Below, in pieces: positions 7,609 through 16,435 of a stretch of 64,000 nucleotides of DNA (its first letter is position 1; each line of letters starts with the position of its first letter). The position numbers and the translations under genes were made by a program. A model generated the notes under the pieces. It was not told where the DNA came from, searched no databases, and saw only the letters and a list, made by a program, of their open reading frames with translations. This DNA is from Flavobacterium stagni (GTDB lineage Bacteria > Bacteroidota > Bacteroidia > Flavobacteriales > Flavobacteriaceae): the NCBI RefSeq assembly GCF_004122105.1, contig NZ_SBKN01000006.1:1-64000 (forward strand), given 5' to 3'.

Positions 7609-10224
7609 ATGAAAATTGAAAAGATTCAGGCCCTTCGCGGACCCAACATTTGGAGCGTACAACGTAAAAAATTAATCCAAATGCGTCTCGACTTAGAAGA
7701 CATGGAGGAAAAACCCACCAACAAAATTCCGGGTTTCCGCGAACGTATTGAAGCCATGTTTCCTACTATGATTGAGCACCGTTGTTCAGAAGGCGTGCGC
7801 GGCGGATTCTTTTCCCGTATCGATCGTGGAACATGGATGGGCCATGTCATTGAACATATTGCACTTGAAATTCAGACCCTCGCCGGAATGGAAACTGGCT
7901 TTGGTCGCACCCGAGAAACCAAAACTCCGGGTGTATATAATGTTGTATTTAGTTATGTTGAAGAAAGCGTGGGTATGTACGCTGCAGAATCTTCGGTGCG
8001 CATCGCCGAAGCGTTAATTGCTGGAACCGACTATGATGTACAAGCCGACATTCAAAAAATGCGCGAAATACGGGAACGCGTTCGCCTTGGTCCGTCAACT
8101 GGAAGTATCGTAGATGAAGCGGTTGCTCGTGATATTCCTTGGATTCGTCTAGGAACCAACTCCCTTGTACAGTTGGGTTATGGTGTAAACCAAATGCGTT
8201 TTCAGGCAACCATAACTTGTAAGACCAGCAATATTGCTGTAGACATTGCTTGTAACAAAGAAGAAACCAAACGCATGCTCGACATGGCTTCGATTCCTGT
8301 AGCCAGTGGCGGCATTTGTGTCGATGAAGAAGATTTAGAAAATGTAATCAAAAAAATAGGTTTCCCCATTGTGATTAAACCCTTGGATGGAAACCATGGT
8401 AAAGGGGCCTCTATCAATGTCAAAAATTTAGAAGATGCCAAAGCGGGATTAGCACACGCTAAAAACTACAGCCGCAGGGTAATCGTTGAAAAATTCATCA
8501 CCGGATTTGATTTCCGTGTGTTGGTCATTGACAATAAATTGGTGGCTGCTGCTTTGCGTGAGCCAGCTCATGTGAAAGGTGATGGCGTGAATAGCATTCA
8601 ACAATTGATTGACGAGACCAACAAAGATCCGCGGCGTGGGTATGGCCATGAAAATGTGTTGACCGAAATTACGGTGGATCGCGATACGACCGACTTGCTA
8701 ACCAAATTAGGCTATGATTTGGATACTGTTCCTTCCAAGGATGAAATTGTATATTTAAAATCGACCGCTAATCTAAGTACGGGAGGAACGTCAGTGGATG
8801 TCACGGATATGATGCACCCGGAAAATATTTTCTTGTGTGAACGCATTTCTCGTGTGATCGGTTTGGACGTTTGTGGTATTGATATCATGGCGCAAAACTT
8901 AACCCAACCTTTAAAAGAAAATGGTGGTTGTATCTTGGAAGTGAATGCAGCACCCGGCTTCCGAATGCACTTGGCTCCCTCAGAAGGATTACCACGCAAT
9001 GTGGCCGCTCCTGTAATTGACATGTTGTATCCTCCTGGAAAACCTTCACGCATTCCTATTATAGCGGTTACGGGTACCAATGGTAAAACCACGACAACCC
9101 GCTTAATGGCACACATTGTGAAAAATAACGGTTTCCGTGTTGGTTTTACTACTTCAGACGGTATTTATGTACAAAACCACATGATGGAAAAGGGCGATAC
9201 TACCGGACCTATTTCTGCAGAATATATATTAAAAGACCCCACCGTTGAGTTTGCTGTTTTGGAAACGGCTCGTGGCGGAATTTTACGTTCCGGTTTAGGA
9301 TTTAGTCGTTGCGATATTGCTATAATTACCAACATTCAAGAAGACCATTTGGGCTTACAAGATATTCACACTTTAGATGATTTAGCACGCGTAAAAAGTG
9401 TGGTCGTTCGAAGTGTGAAAAAAGACGGTTGGGCGATTCTCAATGCAGACGATGAACAATGTATGAAAATTGCCAAAGATTTGAGCTGCAATATTGCTTA
9501 TTTCTCTATGGATGAAAACAGTGCAAAAGTCCGCGAACTCTCTAAAGAAGGGAAAATTGTGGCGGTTTATGAAAATGGTTTCATTACCATCAAACGGGGC
9601 GAATGGAAAATTCGTGTTGAACGTGCCACACACATTCCATTAACCATGGGAGGCAAAGCGAAATTTATGATTGCCAATGTTTTGGCAGCTACCCTAGCCG
9701 GTTATCTTCATGGATTTAAAACGGAAGACATCAGTTTGTCTCTTCAAACGTTTATTCCAGGGGCAGCGCAAACACCGGGTCGTATGAATATTTTTGAATT
9801 CAAAAAATTCAAAGTAATGATCGACTTTGCCCACAATCCGGCGGGTTATCGCGGAGTTGAAGAGTTCTTATCGAGTGTGGATGCTACCAAAAAAATTGGA
9901 ATCATTGCCGGAGTTGGCGATCGCCGAGATGAAGATATAAAAGAGTGTGCAAAAATTGCCGCCCGTATGTTTGATCACATTATCATTCGTCAAGAAAAAC
10001 ACTTGCGGGGACGCACCGAAGAGGAAATCATCGGACTCATCATGGAAGGAATTCATGACAGTGGCTCATCGGTCACCCATGAAATTATTACCAAAGAAAC
10101 CGAAGCCATCAAACACGCTATTGATACCGCTCAAGAAGGCAGTTTCATTACGGCTCTGAGTGATGTTGTCACCAATGCGATTGAGATTGTCCAAGAATAT
10201 TTGGACAAAGAACAAGAAGAATAA
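7609..10224 (+). CDS. cphA: Cyanophycin synthetase
   Basis: 871 residues, the typical length of CphA1. The enzyme builds multi-L-arginyl-poly-L-aspartate from Asp and Arg using ATP. An N-terminal domain (about 1-160) is followed by an ATP-grasp domain (about 165-480, with IKPLDGNHGKG near 255-266), which adds Asp to the backbone. The Mur-ligase-like domain (about 480-870) has the P-loop VTGTNGKTTTTR near 486-497 and adds Arg side chains. It is transcribed divergently from cphB and iaaA, so one locus holds synthesis and both degradation steps. It is followed by its own terminator. No clear promoter was recognised in the 233-base divergent gap. Confidence 0.96.
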   Translation: MKIEKIQALRGPNIWSVQRKKLIQMRLDLEDMEEKPTNKIPGFRERIEAMFPTMIEHRCSEGVRGGFFSRIDRGTWMGHVIEHIALEIQTLAGMETGFGRTRETKTPGVYNVVFSYVEESVGMYAAESSVRIAEALIAGTDYDVQADIQKMREIRERVRLGPSTGSIVDEAVARDIPWIRLGTNSLVQLGYGVNQMRFQATITCKTSNIAVDIACNKEETKRMLDMASIPVASGGICVDEEDLENVIKKIGFPIVIKPLDGNHGKGASINVKNLEDAKAGLAHAKNYSRRVIVEKFITGFDFRVLVIDNKLVAAALREPAHVKGDGVNSIQQLIDETNKDPRRGYGHENVLTEITVDRDTTDLLTKLGYDLDTVPSKDEIVYLKSTANLSTGGTSVDVTDMMHPENIFLCERISRVIGLDVCGIDIMAQNLTQPLKENGGCILEVNAAPGFRMHLAPSEGLPRNVAAPVIDMLYPPGKPSRIPIIAVTGTNGKTTTTRLMAHIVKNNGFRVGFTTSDGIYVQNHMMEKGDTTGPISAEYILKDPTVEFAVLETARGGILRSGLGFSRCDIAIITNIQEDHLGLQDIHTLDDLARVKSVVVRSVKKDGWAILNADDEQCMKIAKDLSCNIAYFSMDENSAKVRELSKEGKIVAVYENGFITIKRGEWKIRVERATHIPLTMGGKAKFMIANVLAATLAGYLHGFKTEDISLSLQTFIPGAAQTPGRMNIFEFKKFKVMIDFAHNPAGYRGVEEFLSSVDATKKIGIIAGVGDRRDEDIKECAKIAARMFDHIIIRQEKHLRGRTEEEIIGLIMEGIHDSGSSVTHEIITKETEAIKHAIDTAQEGSFITALSDVVTNAIEIVQEYLDKEQEE

Positions 10225-10232
10225 TAAAGTAG

Positions 10233-10258
10233 AAACCCGGATCAACCGGGTTTTTTTA
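10233..10258 (+). terminator. Terminator after cyanophycin synthetase
   Basis: A perfect 8-bp stem AAACCCGG (10233-10240) with CCGGGTTT (10246-10253) and an ATCAA loop runs into a T tract. Confidence 0.9.
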
Positions 10259-10286
10259 TTTTAACACTGACTTTCAAATACTTTAC

Positions 10287-10294
10287 TATATTTG
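10287..10294 (+). promoter_or_regulatory. -7 box of the 10311 gene
   Basis: TATATTTG matches the TAnnTTTG consensus exactly and ends 16 bases before the ATG at 10311. No good -33 TTTG is seen at the expected distance. Confidence 0.55.
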
Positions 10295-10310
10295 TCCAAA
10301 TTCAAAAAAT

Positions 10311-11771
10311 ATGAAAAAAGTAATTACCCTTAGTTTGAGTCTACTTGCTTTCACGCTAAGTTATGCTCAAAAAATTCAAATCAAAAAAGATAAAATAGTT
10401 TTTGATAAAGTTGAAGTTGCCACGGTAAAAGAACCTTTTCGTAATCATTTGGATATCGGTACGTTATCGGGTGAAAAACGTTTTTCTGTAGAATACAAAG
10501 GTTTAAGTGCCAATGAAATGCAAATGTACAATTGGTTGGAAGTTACCTCTGCAGACGGCAAGCAAAAAACAGAAATCCCCTATGAAGTTTTGATTACTGC
10601 ATTCAATTCTGATCGCATTATTGTGCATTTATTGGCCGTGAAATACAACTTAATTACGGACAAAGGCATCAATGAAGAGGCTTTGAAATCGTTCTTTGAC
10701 ACGCCACGAGAAAGTTTAAGTGATAAATACGGTAAAATCATTGCGGCTGCTAAATTTGAAGAAGACGAGCGCAAACGCAAATTACAGCAAGTTAAAAGTA
10801 CGTGGAATCCTCAAATCAAAGCAGACAACAGCATTACTATGAATGTAAATGGGAAATTGTCGATTGTTGGAAGTATCAGTGCACGTCCGTATGCCATTGG
10901 TTCCGGCGTAAACAAATATGTTTCTGTTATCGATTTGGACGGCATTGAAGTCGCTTCCTTATCCAATGTGGCCAATGAATTTTACAAATACAAAGTGGAA
11001 ACCTTTGATGGAAAAAATTATGACTTCTTTATTAAAAGTCAGTACAACAACACCAACACTACGTTCTTGTATGAATTTGTTTGTGACTTAGTGAGTCGCG
11101 GTTACGTTTTGGGACACCAAGCCAAAGTAGAACAACAAAAATTATATCAAGCAAAAATTGATTTGGCCAAAGACCGTAGTGTCAATGTGTACCAAAAACC
11201 CGGCTATTTAATTGATGAAGATGGAAAAAAATACACCGGAATCATCAGTATCAATTTCCAAATGTTGGATGTCAACCAAACCGGACAAGTTTTGCCTGAG
11301 GAAACGGCAGACAAATTCGGAAAAACGGTTGCCATCGTTTACCGCAATGAAAAAAACCAAGAGCGTACCAAAACTTTCAAAGCCAACTCGGGAGCTTACT
11401 TCTGTATTCAAGAAAACGGTACCGAGACCTTTTATTACGGTATGGCAGTAAAAGGGGATTCGATGAAAAAATTTCAAAACATGAGCAATTTAAGTTTTGA
11501 CAATTCATACTTCTATCGTTTAATTCACAAAGAAGAAAAGATATTATTACTTCAGGATCCAGTTGAAACCGATCGTTATGTTTTCAAAATTAAAGAGGAA
11601 AACAAAGGTCAAATGATAGACAGAAGAAATAACGATGATTTGATTCCCGTAGTTGCCGATTACTTAAAAGCTTGTAAATCGGTTGCAGAAGATATTCGGA
11701 AAAAAGAATTTGATCTCAAAATCGAAGACAATTTAAAAACCATCGCACAAGAATACCAATCGTGTAAATAA
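10311..11771 (+). CDS. Exported protein of unknown function
   Basis: 486 residues with a clear signal peptide (MKKVITLSLSLLAFTLSYAQ, cut after about residue 19). No enzymatic motif or named domain was recognised. The mature chain is charged and Lys-rich, with alternating hydrophobic segments, and contains one Tyr- and Lys-rich stretch in the middle (FDGKNYDFFIKSQY). The C-terminus lacks a type IX sorting domain and ends with two Cys (KACKS and a final SCK). It is probably periplasmic. It stands alone between two terminators, so context gives no role. Confidence 0.75.
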   Translation: MKKVITLSLSLLAFTLSYAQKIQIKKDKIVFDKVEVATVKEPFRNHLDIGTLSGEKRFSVEYKGLSANEMQMYNWLEVTSADGKQKTEIPYEVLITAFNSDRIIVHLLAVKYNLITDKGINEEALKSFFDTPRESLSDKYGKIIAAAKFEEDERKRKLQQVKSTWNPQIKADNSITMNVNGKLSIVGSISARPYAIGSGVNKYVSVIDLDGIEVASLSNVANEFYKYKVETFDGKNYDFFIKSQYNNTNTTFLYEFVCDLVSRGYVLGHQAKVEQQKLYQAKIDLAKDRSVNVYQKPGYLIDEDGKKYTGIISINFQMLDVNQTGQVLPEETADKFGKTVAIVYRNEKNQERTKTFKANSGAYFCIQENGTETFYYGMAVKGDSMKKFQNMSNLSFDNSYFYRLIHKEEKILLLQDPVETDRYVFKIKEENKGQMIDRRNNDDLIPVVADYLKACKSVAEDIRKKEFDLKIEDNLKTIAQEYQSCK

Positions 11772-11781
11772 AACAGAAATG

Positions 11782-11809
11782 GGACAACGTAAAAGTTGTC
11801 CTTTTTTTT
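11782..11809 (+). terminator. Terminator after the 10311 gene
   Basis: GGACAAC (11782-11788) pairs with GTTGTCC (11795-11801) around a 6-base loop, followed by T8. Confidence 0.85.
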
Positions 11810-11882
11810 GTAACAAAAAGAGACTTTCTACCGACTATTAGTGGGAAATAGCTATTTTTACCTCAAACAAATTAAGGCAACA

Positions 11883-14018
11883 ATGAATAAAAAATGGATT
11901 GCAATTGGCGGATTTTTACTCGCCTTCGGTTTTGCACAAGCACAATTAAAATCGATAACTTTAGAAGACGGAGTTTTACAACAAAACCGCAAATTTGGCG
12001 CCGATCGCCTTACCGGATTTCAATGGATTCCAGGCACAACGGATTATGTGTATTATGCTAATACTTGGTCAAAAATGATGAAAGCTTCAGCAGCCAATCC
12101 TGAAGCAAAAGAGTGGATCACTTTAGCGGATATCAACAAAACGTTGGGCACCAAATTGACCAACTTTTTTGGGGTGCAATGGATTGATGGTTCACACCTT
12201 TTATTAACTGAAGGAGGGAAATATTACAGCTTTGATGTCAATACCAAAATAGGAACCACACTTTCAAGCGTTCCAGAATCGGCGGATAATACCACTTTTA
12301 ATGACTCCAAATCACTTTTGGCCTATACCAAAGACAACAATTTATACTTGAAAAAAAGCGAACAAGAAATCGCCATCACGCAAGAATCCAATAAAGGCAT
12401 TGTTTCCGGACAATCCATATCGCGGAATGAATTTGGGATTAGTGGCGGAATTTTTTGGGCACCCAATTCCTCTTATTTGGCTTTTTACCAAAAAGATGAA
12501 TCGCAAGTAGCTGATTATCCTTTATTGGATATCACTAAAACACCAGGGCAATTGGTGAATATCAAATACCCGATGGCAGGTCAACCATCGGAGAAAGTTC
12601 GCGTAGGCATTTATCACCTCGCTACCGGAAAAACTGTTTTTATCAGTCCGAAGAGCGGAGCCGCAGATGATTACATGACCAATTTATGTTGGACTCCCGA
12701 TTCCAAGTATATTGTGGTTGCCGAACTCAACCGCGGACAAAATAACATGAACTTGAATGTATATGACGCAGCCACGGGGAACTTCGTTCGCACTTTATTG
12801 AATGAAACTAACGAGCGTTGGGTCGAACCCGAACACGAAGCATTTTTCCCATCTGCTAAATCCAATAATTTTGTTTGGTTTAGTGAGAAAGACGGTTTTC
12901 AAAACTTGTATTACTATGATTTTAATGGAAAATTGATCAAACAATTGACCCAGAATAAATTCCCAGCCCGTGAAATCATTGGCGCTAATCCCGAAGGAAC
13001 GGAAATCTATTTTAAAGCTACGGGAGAAAATGGCACGAACATGTTGGTTTACAAGGTGGATTTAAAAGGCAAACAAACCTTAGTAACCAAAGACCAAGGA
13101 GTTCATACAGCATATTTATCAACGGATGGAACTTATCTATTTGATGAATATTCCAATCATAGCACACCGTCAAAATCCGTGATTATTGATAAAAAAGGGA
13201 ACGCGGATGTAGTTCTTACCAGTAAAAACAAATACGAAGGTTATGCTTTAGGAACTGCTGAAATCAAAACGATTAAAGCCGCAGATGGGGTAACCGACTT
13301 ATATACGCGTTTGATTAAACCGAGTAATTTTGACCCTACCAAGAAGTATCCTGTGTTGGTTTATGTTTACGGCGGACCGCATGCGCAAATGATTACCAAC
13401 TCCTATTTGGATGGCGCTAATTTATGGATGTACTGGATGGCAGAGCAAGGCTATTTGGTCTTTACGGTAGACAATCGCGGTTCTGACAACCGCGGATTTG
13501 CGTTTGAAAGTGTAATTCACCGCAATTTGGGGAACAATGAAATTGACGATCAATTGAAAGGCGTGGACTATTTAAAATCGTTACCGTTTGTCGATGGCAA
13601 TCGTTTGGCAGTTCACGGATGGAGCTTTGGCGGATTCATGACAACTTCGCTATTATTACGCAAACCTGATGTCTTTAAAGTGGGCGTTGCGGGCGGACCT
13701 GTAATTGATTGGAAATGGTATGAAGTGATGTATGGCGAACGCTATATGGATACGCCAGAAGAAAATCCACAAGGATTTGAAACGGCTTGTGTTTCCAATT
13801 ATGCCAAAGATTTGAAAGGTAAATTATTACTTATTCACGGCACTTCGGATGATGTGGTGGTAGAACAACACAATTTATCGTTGGTGAAAAAATTAGTTGA
13901 AGCCGGTAAACAAGCGGATTATTTCCCTTATCCGATGCACAAACATAATGTAACTGGGAAAGACCGGGTACATCTTATGAAAAAGGTATTGGATTATGTG
14001 ATGGAGAATAATAAATAA
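11883..14018 (+). CDS. S9 family prolyl dipeptidyl peptidase (DPP IV type)
   Basis: 711-residue exported serine peptidase. A signal peptide (MNKKWIAIGGFLLAFGFAQAQ) supports the ATG at 11883 over one 42 bases upstream. An N-terminal DPP IV beta-propeller (about 50-470) is followed by an alpha/beta hydrolase domain. The triad can be read as Ser581 in GWSFGG, Asp656 in HGTSDD and His697 in KDRVHL. The C-terminal HNVTGKDRVHL resembles Porphyromonas DPP IV. It probably removes X-Pro dipeptides from peptides in the periplasm. Monocistronic, with a strong terminator behind it. Confidence 0.92.
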   Translation: MNKKWIAIGGFLLAFGFAQAQLKSITLEDGVLQQNRKFGADRLTGFQWIPGTTDYVYYANTWSKMMKASAANPEAKEWITLADINKTLGTKLTNFFGVQWIDGSHLLLTEGGKYYSFDVNTKIGTTLSSVPESADNTTFNDSKSLLAYTKDNNLYLKKSEQEIAITQESNKGIVSGQSISRNEFGISGGIFWAPNSSYLAFYQKDESQVADYPLLDITKTPGQLVNIKYPMAGQPSEKVRVGIYHLATGKTVFISPKSGAADDYMTNLCWTPDSKYIVVAELNRGQNNMNLNVYDAATGNFVRTLLNETNERWVEPEHEAFFPSAKSNNFVWFSEKDGFQNLYYYDFNGKLIKQLTQNKFPAREIIGANPEGTEIYFKATGENGTNMLVYKVDLKGKQTLVTKDQGVHTAYLSTDGTYLFDEYSNHSTPSKSVIIDKKGNADVVLTSKNKYEGYALGTAEIKTIKAADGVTDLYTRLIKPSNFDPTKKYPVLVYVYGGPHAQMITNSYLDGANLWMYWMAEQGYLVFTVDNRGSDNRGFAFESVIHRNLGNNEIDDQLKGVDYLKSLPFVDGNRLAVHGWSFGGFMTTSLLLRKPDVFKVGVAGGPVIDWKWYEVMYGERYMDTPEENPQGFETACVSNYAKDLKGKLLLIHGTSDDVVVEQHNLSLVKKLVEAGKQADYFPYPMHKHNVTGKDRVHLMKKVLDYVMENNK

Positions 14019-14081
14019 TTAAATTCCATTACTTAAATTCCTCCCGAAGTTTCGGGACTGAATTAAAAAATACCAAAATTT

Positions 14082-14129
14082 AAAATCCCAAATTCCAACC
14101 ATTATACCATTGGAATTTGGGATTTTTTT
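14082..14129. terminator. Long terminator hairpin between the peptidase and AsnB-like genes
   Basis: A perfect 17-bp stem (14082-14098 with 14110-14126; core AATCCCAAATTCCAA) is followed by T7 on the plus strand. It serves the peptidase gene and sits 16 bases beyond the stop of the convergent gene. Confidence 0.85.
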
Positions 14130-14144
14130 ATTGAAATTTAATCC

Positions 14145-15410
14145 TTACGTTTTTTGTTTCTTCTTTTTGGCGGCAGGGAATAATACGTTATTTAATATTA
14201 GGCGAAATCCGGGTGAATTCGGGTGTAAATCCAAAACCGTGGGTTCGTCCCCTACTTGATGGCGGTAATCTTCGGGATCGTGGCCCCCGAAGAAAGTAAA
14301 AAATCCTTTTCCTTTTTGACCGTGAATGTAGCGGGCTTCTTCATTGATTTGGCATTCGCCCAAAACTAAAACATTGGATTTGATGGTGGAACGATCAAAG
14401 GCCGTGGTTTGTCCCATGAATCCTTTCACCAATTGCGTATGATTTTGGCATAACATGCTCGGAATCACATCCCATTTGGCGGAATATTCCATGAGTGTAA
14501 AATAGTCTTTTTCAAAGGGAACACGGCGTTTTTCGGTCATGTCAATATCTGAAAACTCGTATTTTTCGGGGCGGCGTTCAAGAATAAAATCTTTGAAAGC
14601 AAACGATTTGGTATAATCGATTTGGGCTTGATAATTGGGATCACTATCATCGCCATCAAACATAGGCTCACAAATATCGACACCTTCAGCGGCTAGAGCG
14701 ATATCAAAACTATCGGTGGCCGAACACATGGCAAACATGAATCCGCCCCCAATCACAAAATCCCGAATTTTTTTGGCGACGGCTAATTTTTCCTCTGAAA
14801 CTTTTGAATAACCCAATTTGGCAGCTAAAGCTTCCGCTTCGCGTTTTTGTTCGATATACCAGGGCGCATTGCGGTAAGCGCCATAGAATTTACCATATTG
14901 ACCTGTAAAATCTTCGTGATGTAAATGCAACCAATCGTACAACAACAATTGATCGGTGAGCACTTCTTCGTCGTAAATCGGTGTAAACGGAATTTCGGCG
15001 TAGGTTAATACCATCGTCACAGCGTCATCCCAGGGTTGTTTACCTTTGGGCGTGTATACTGCAATTTTGGGCGCTTTTTCCAACACCACCGTTTCCATAT
15101 TTTGGGACGGACTCGCGATTTCATCCAAAATTTGATTGGCTTCGCCATCGGAAAGGATTTCAAAACTGACGCCACGAATTTGGCATTCTTTACGAATTTC
15201 TGCCGCATCAGGTAATAGAAAAGAACCGCCTCTATAATTGAGTAACCAGCTAGCTTTGTATTCTTTAGTGAGCACCCAATAGGTTATTCCATACGCTTTT
15301 AAGTGATTTTTTTGCGATACATCATCCATGGGCAATAGGATAAAATTCGCCCGAATTGGCAGTACACAAACTAAAAACAACAGTACACAAACTGAAAAGC
15401 GATTTTTCAT
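14145..15410 (-). CDS. Exported protein of the flavobacterial 'asparagine synthetase B' name group; function unproven
   Basis: 421 residues from the ATG at 15410, which opens a signal peptide (MKNRFSVCVLLFLVCVLPIRA). An earlier ATG at 15491 adds 27 residues ahead of it and is unlikely. From memory, close flavobacterial homologues are labelled asparagine synthetase B. However, neither the N-terminal catalytic Cys of a glutamine amidotransferase nor a PP-loop SGGxDS motif is present, and a signal peptide argues against a cytosolic synthetase. Visible features include KIAVYTPKGKQPWDDAV (GATase-1-like start of a strand/helix unit), a MCSATDSFD segment, and GGHDPEDY near the C-terminus followed by a Lys-rich tail. 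Probably a periplasmic protein with a GATase-like fold. Confidence 0.75.
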   Translation of the reverse strand: MKNRFSVCVLLFLVCVLPIRANFILLPMDDVSQKNHLKAYGITYWVLTKEYKASWLLNYRGGSFLLPDAAEIRKECQIRGVSFEILSDGEANQILDEIASPSQNMETVVLEKAPKIAVYTPKGKQPWDDAVTMVLTYAEIPFTPIYDEEVLTDQLLLYDWLHLHHEDFTGQYGKFYGAYRNAPWYIEQKREAEALAAKLGYSKVSEEKLAVAKKIRDFVIGGGFMFAMCSATDSFDIALAAEGVDICEPMFDGDDSDPNYQAQIDYTKSFAFKDFILERRPEKYEFSDIDMTEKRRVPFEKDYFTLMEYSAKWDVIPSMLCQNHTQLVKGFMGQTTAFDRSTIKSNVLVLGECQINEEARYIHGQKGKGFFTFFGGHDPEDYRHQVGDEPTVLDLHPNSPGFRLILNNVLFPAAKKKKQKT

Positions 15411-15546
15411 AAGGTCCAAACTATATTTGCTCCGAAGGTACAATTTATCACAGAAATACCGAATCAACGATTTGTTAATTGTTAAAAACAAAAAACACGT
15501 AAAAATACGTATAGCATAAAATTAACTAACACCTTATTTTTGAAAA

Positions 15547-15684
15547 ATGACAAACCAACCCTCAACGCTTACTATGAGAAAATCAATTAAGAACATGAGC
15601 GCCTTGGCCAAATTGGGGCTAAGTTGTGTGTTGGCGCTGTTGCTGATTTATTTTGTTTTATCGGTAAAATTCATATTAAGTTAA
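15547..15684 (+). CDS. Tiny single-span membrane protein
   Basis: 45 codons from the ATG at 15547. The product has a basic N-terminal part (MRKSIKNMSALAK) and one hydrophobic span near residues 23-44. A TATTTTTG box at 15535-15542 ends four bases before this ATG. If that box is the promoter, translation would start instead at the ATG at 15574, giving 36 residues. No homologue is recognised. The reading frame, hydrophobicity and dedicated terminator support a real gene, but it could be chance. Confidence 0.4.
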   Translation: MTNQPSTLTMRKSIKNMSALAKLGLSCVLALLLIYFVLSVKFILS

Positions 15685-15736
15685 GAGTCTTTGAAACAAC
15701 CATGAATTTTTTACGCCTTATTAACCGATAGAATAG

Positions 15737-15772
15737 GCACCGACTTCGTTATCCGAGTCGGTGCTTTTATTT
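15737..15772. terminator. Terminator between the tiny membrane gene and the response regulator
   Basis: GCACCGACT (15737-15745) pairs with AGTCGGTGC (15756-15764) around a 10-base loop, with a T-rich tail on the plus strand. It could also serve the minus-strand regulator operon ending at 15773, but there is no good T tract on that side. Confidence 0.75.
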
Positions 15773-16432
15773 TTAAATCGTATCGATTTCTACAATTTTG
15801 TTTTGAATGGCATAGACAACCAATCCCGCAATATTCTTGGATTCGGTCTTTAACAACAGATTATTGCGGTGACCTTCGACGGTTCTCGGACTGATAAACA
15901 ACTTTTCTGCAATTTCATTGGTATTTAACTGTTGGCAAATTAACTGCAAGACTTCTTGTTCTCTGTTGGTAAGATAGTCATCATCAAAACGGTTTTTTGG
16001 GGTATCCGAAACAATATCATTTTGGATGACATCGAGTACTTCTGGTGTGTAATAAAACCCTTTTTCATCCACTTGTCGGATGGTTTCCAACATAACTTTG
16101 GGTGAGGCATTTTTCACGAGATAGGATGAAGCTCCTACATGCAACATATTGGCAATGAAAGCTTGGGTATTATAACTTGTTAAGGCTATGATTTTAACGA
16201 CTGGAAAATCTTTATGAATTATACGTGTAGCCTCTACCCCATTGAGATCGGGCATTTTTAAATCCATAAGAATGATATCGGGATACACTTCGGTTTCGCG
16301 GAGGTAATTTATTACCTCATTTCCGTTGGCCGCCTCAAAAATCACCTCAATATCGGGTTCGCGTTGCAATAGAAAATAAATTCCTTTACGGAACAATTCT
16401 TCATCATCGGCTAAAAGAATTCGGATCGGCAT
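15773..16432 (-). CDS. NarL/LuxR-family response regulator
   Basis: 219 residues. The receiver domain (1-120) has the acidic pair DD at 9-10 and the phospho-acceptor Asp57 in MDLKMPD. The C-terminal LuxR helix-turn-helix (about 150-212) contains LTNREQEVLQLI and ISPRTVEGHRNNL. It is a DNA-binding output protein controlled by phosphorylation. It lies three bases downstream of a HisKA_3-type kinase gene, its obvious partner. Targets are unknown. Confidence 0.93.
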   Translation of the reverse strand: MPIRILLADDEELFRKGIYFLLQREPDIEVIFEAANGNEVINYLRETEVYPDIILMDLKMPDLNGVEATRIIHKDFPVVKIIALTSYNTQAFIANMLHVGASSYLVKNASPKVMLETIRQVDEKGFYYTPEVLDVIQNDIVSDTPKNRFDDDYLTNREQEVLQLICQQLNTNEIAEKLFISPRTVEGHRNNLLLKTESKNIAGLVVYAIQNKIVEIDTI

Positions 16433-16435
16433 AAT

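Noticed and set aside
10311..11771. Type IX secretion substrate
   Set aside because: A signal peptide is present but the C-terminus lacks the PNP...G.Y...KK type sorting pattern.
14145..15410. Genuine asparagine synthetase B
   Set aside because: A signal peptide is present and both the amidotransferase Cys and the PP-loop are missing.
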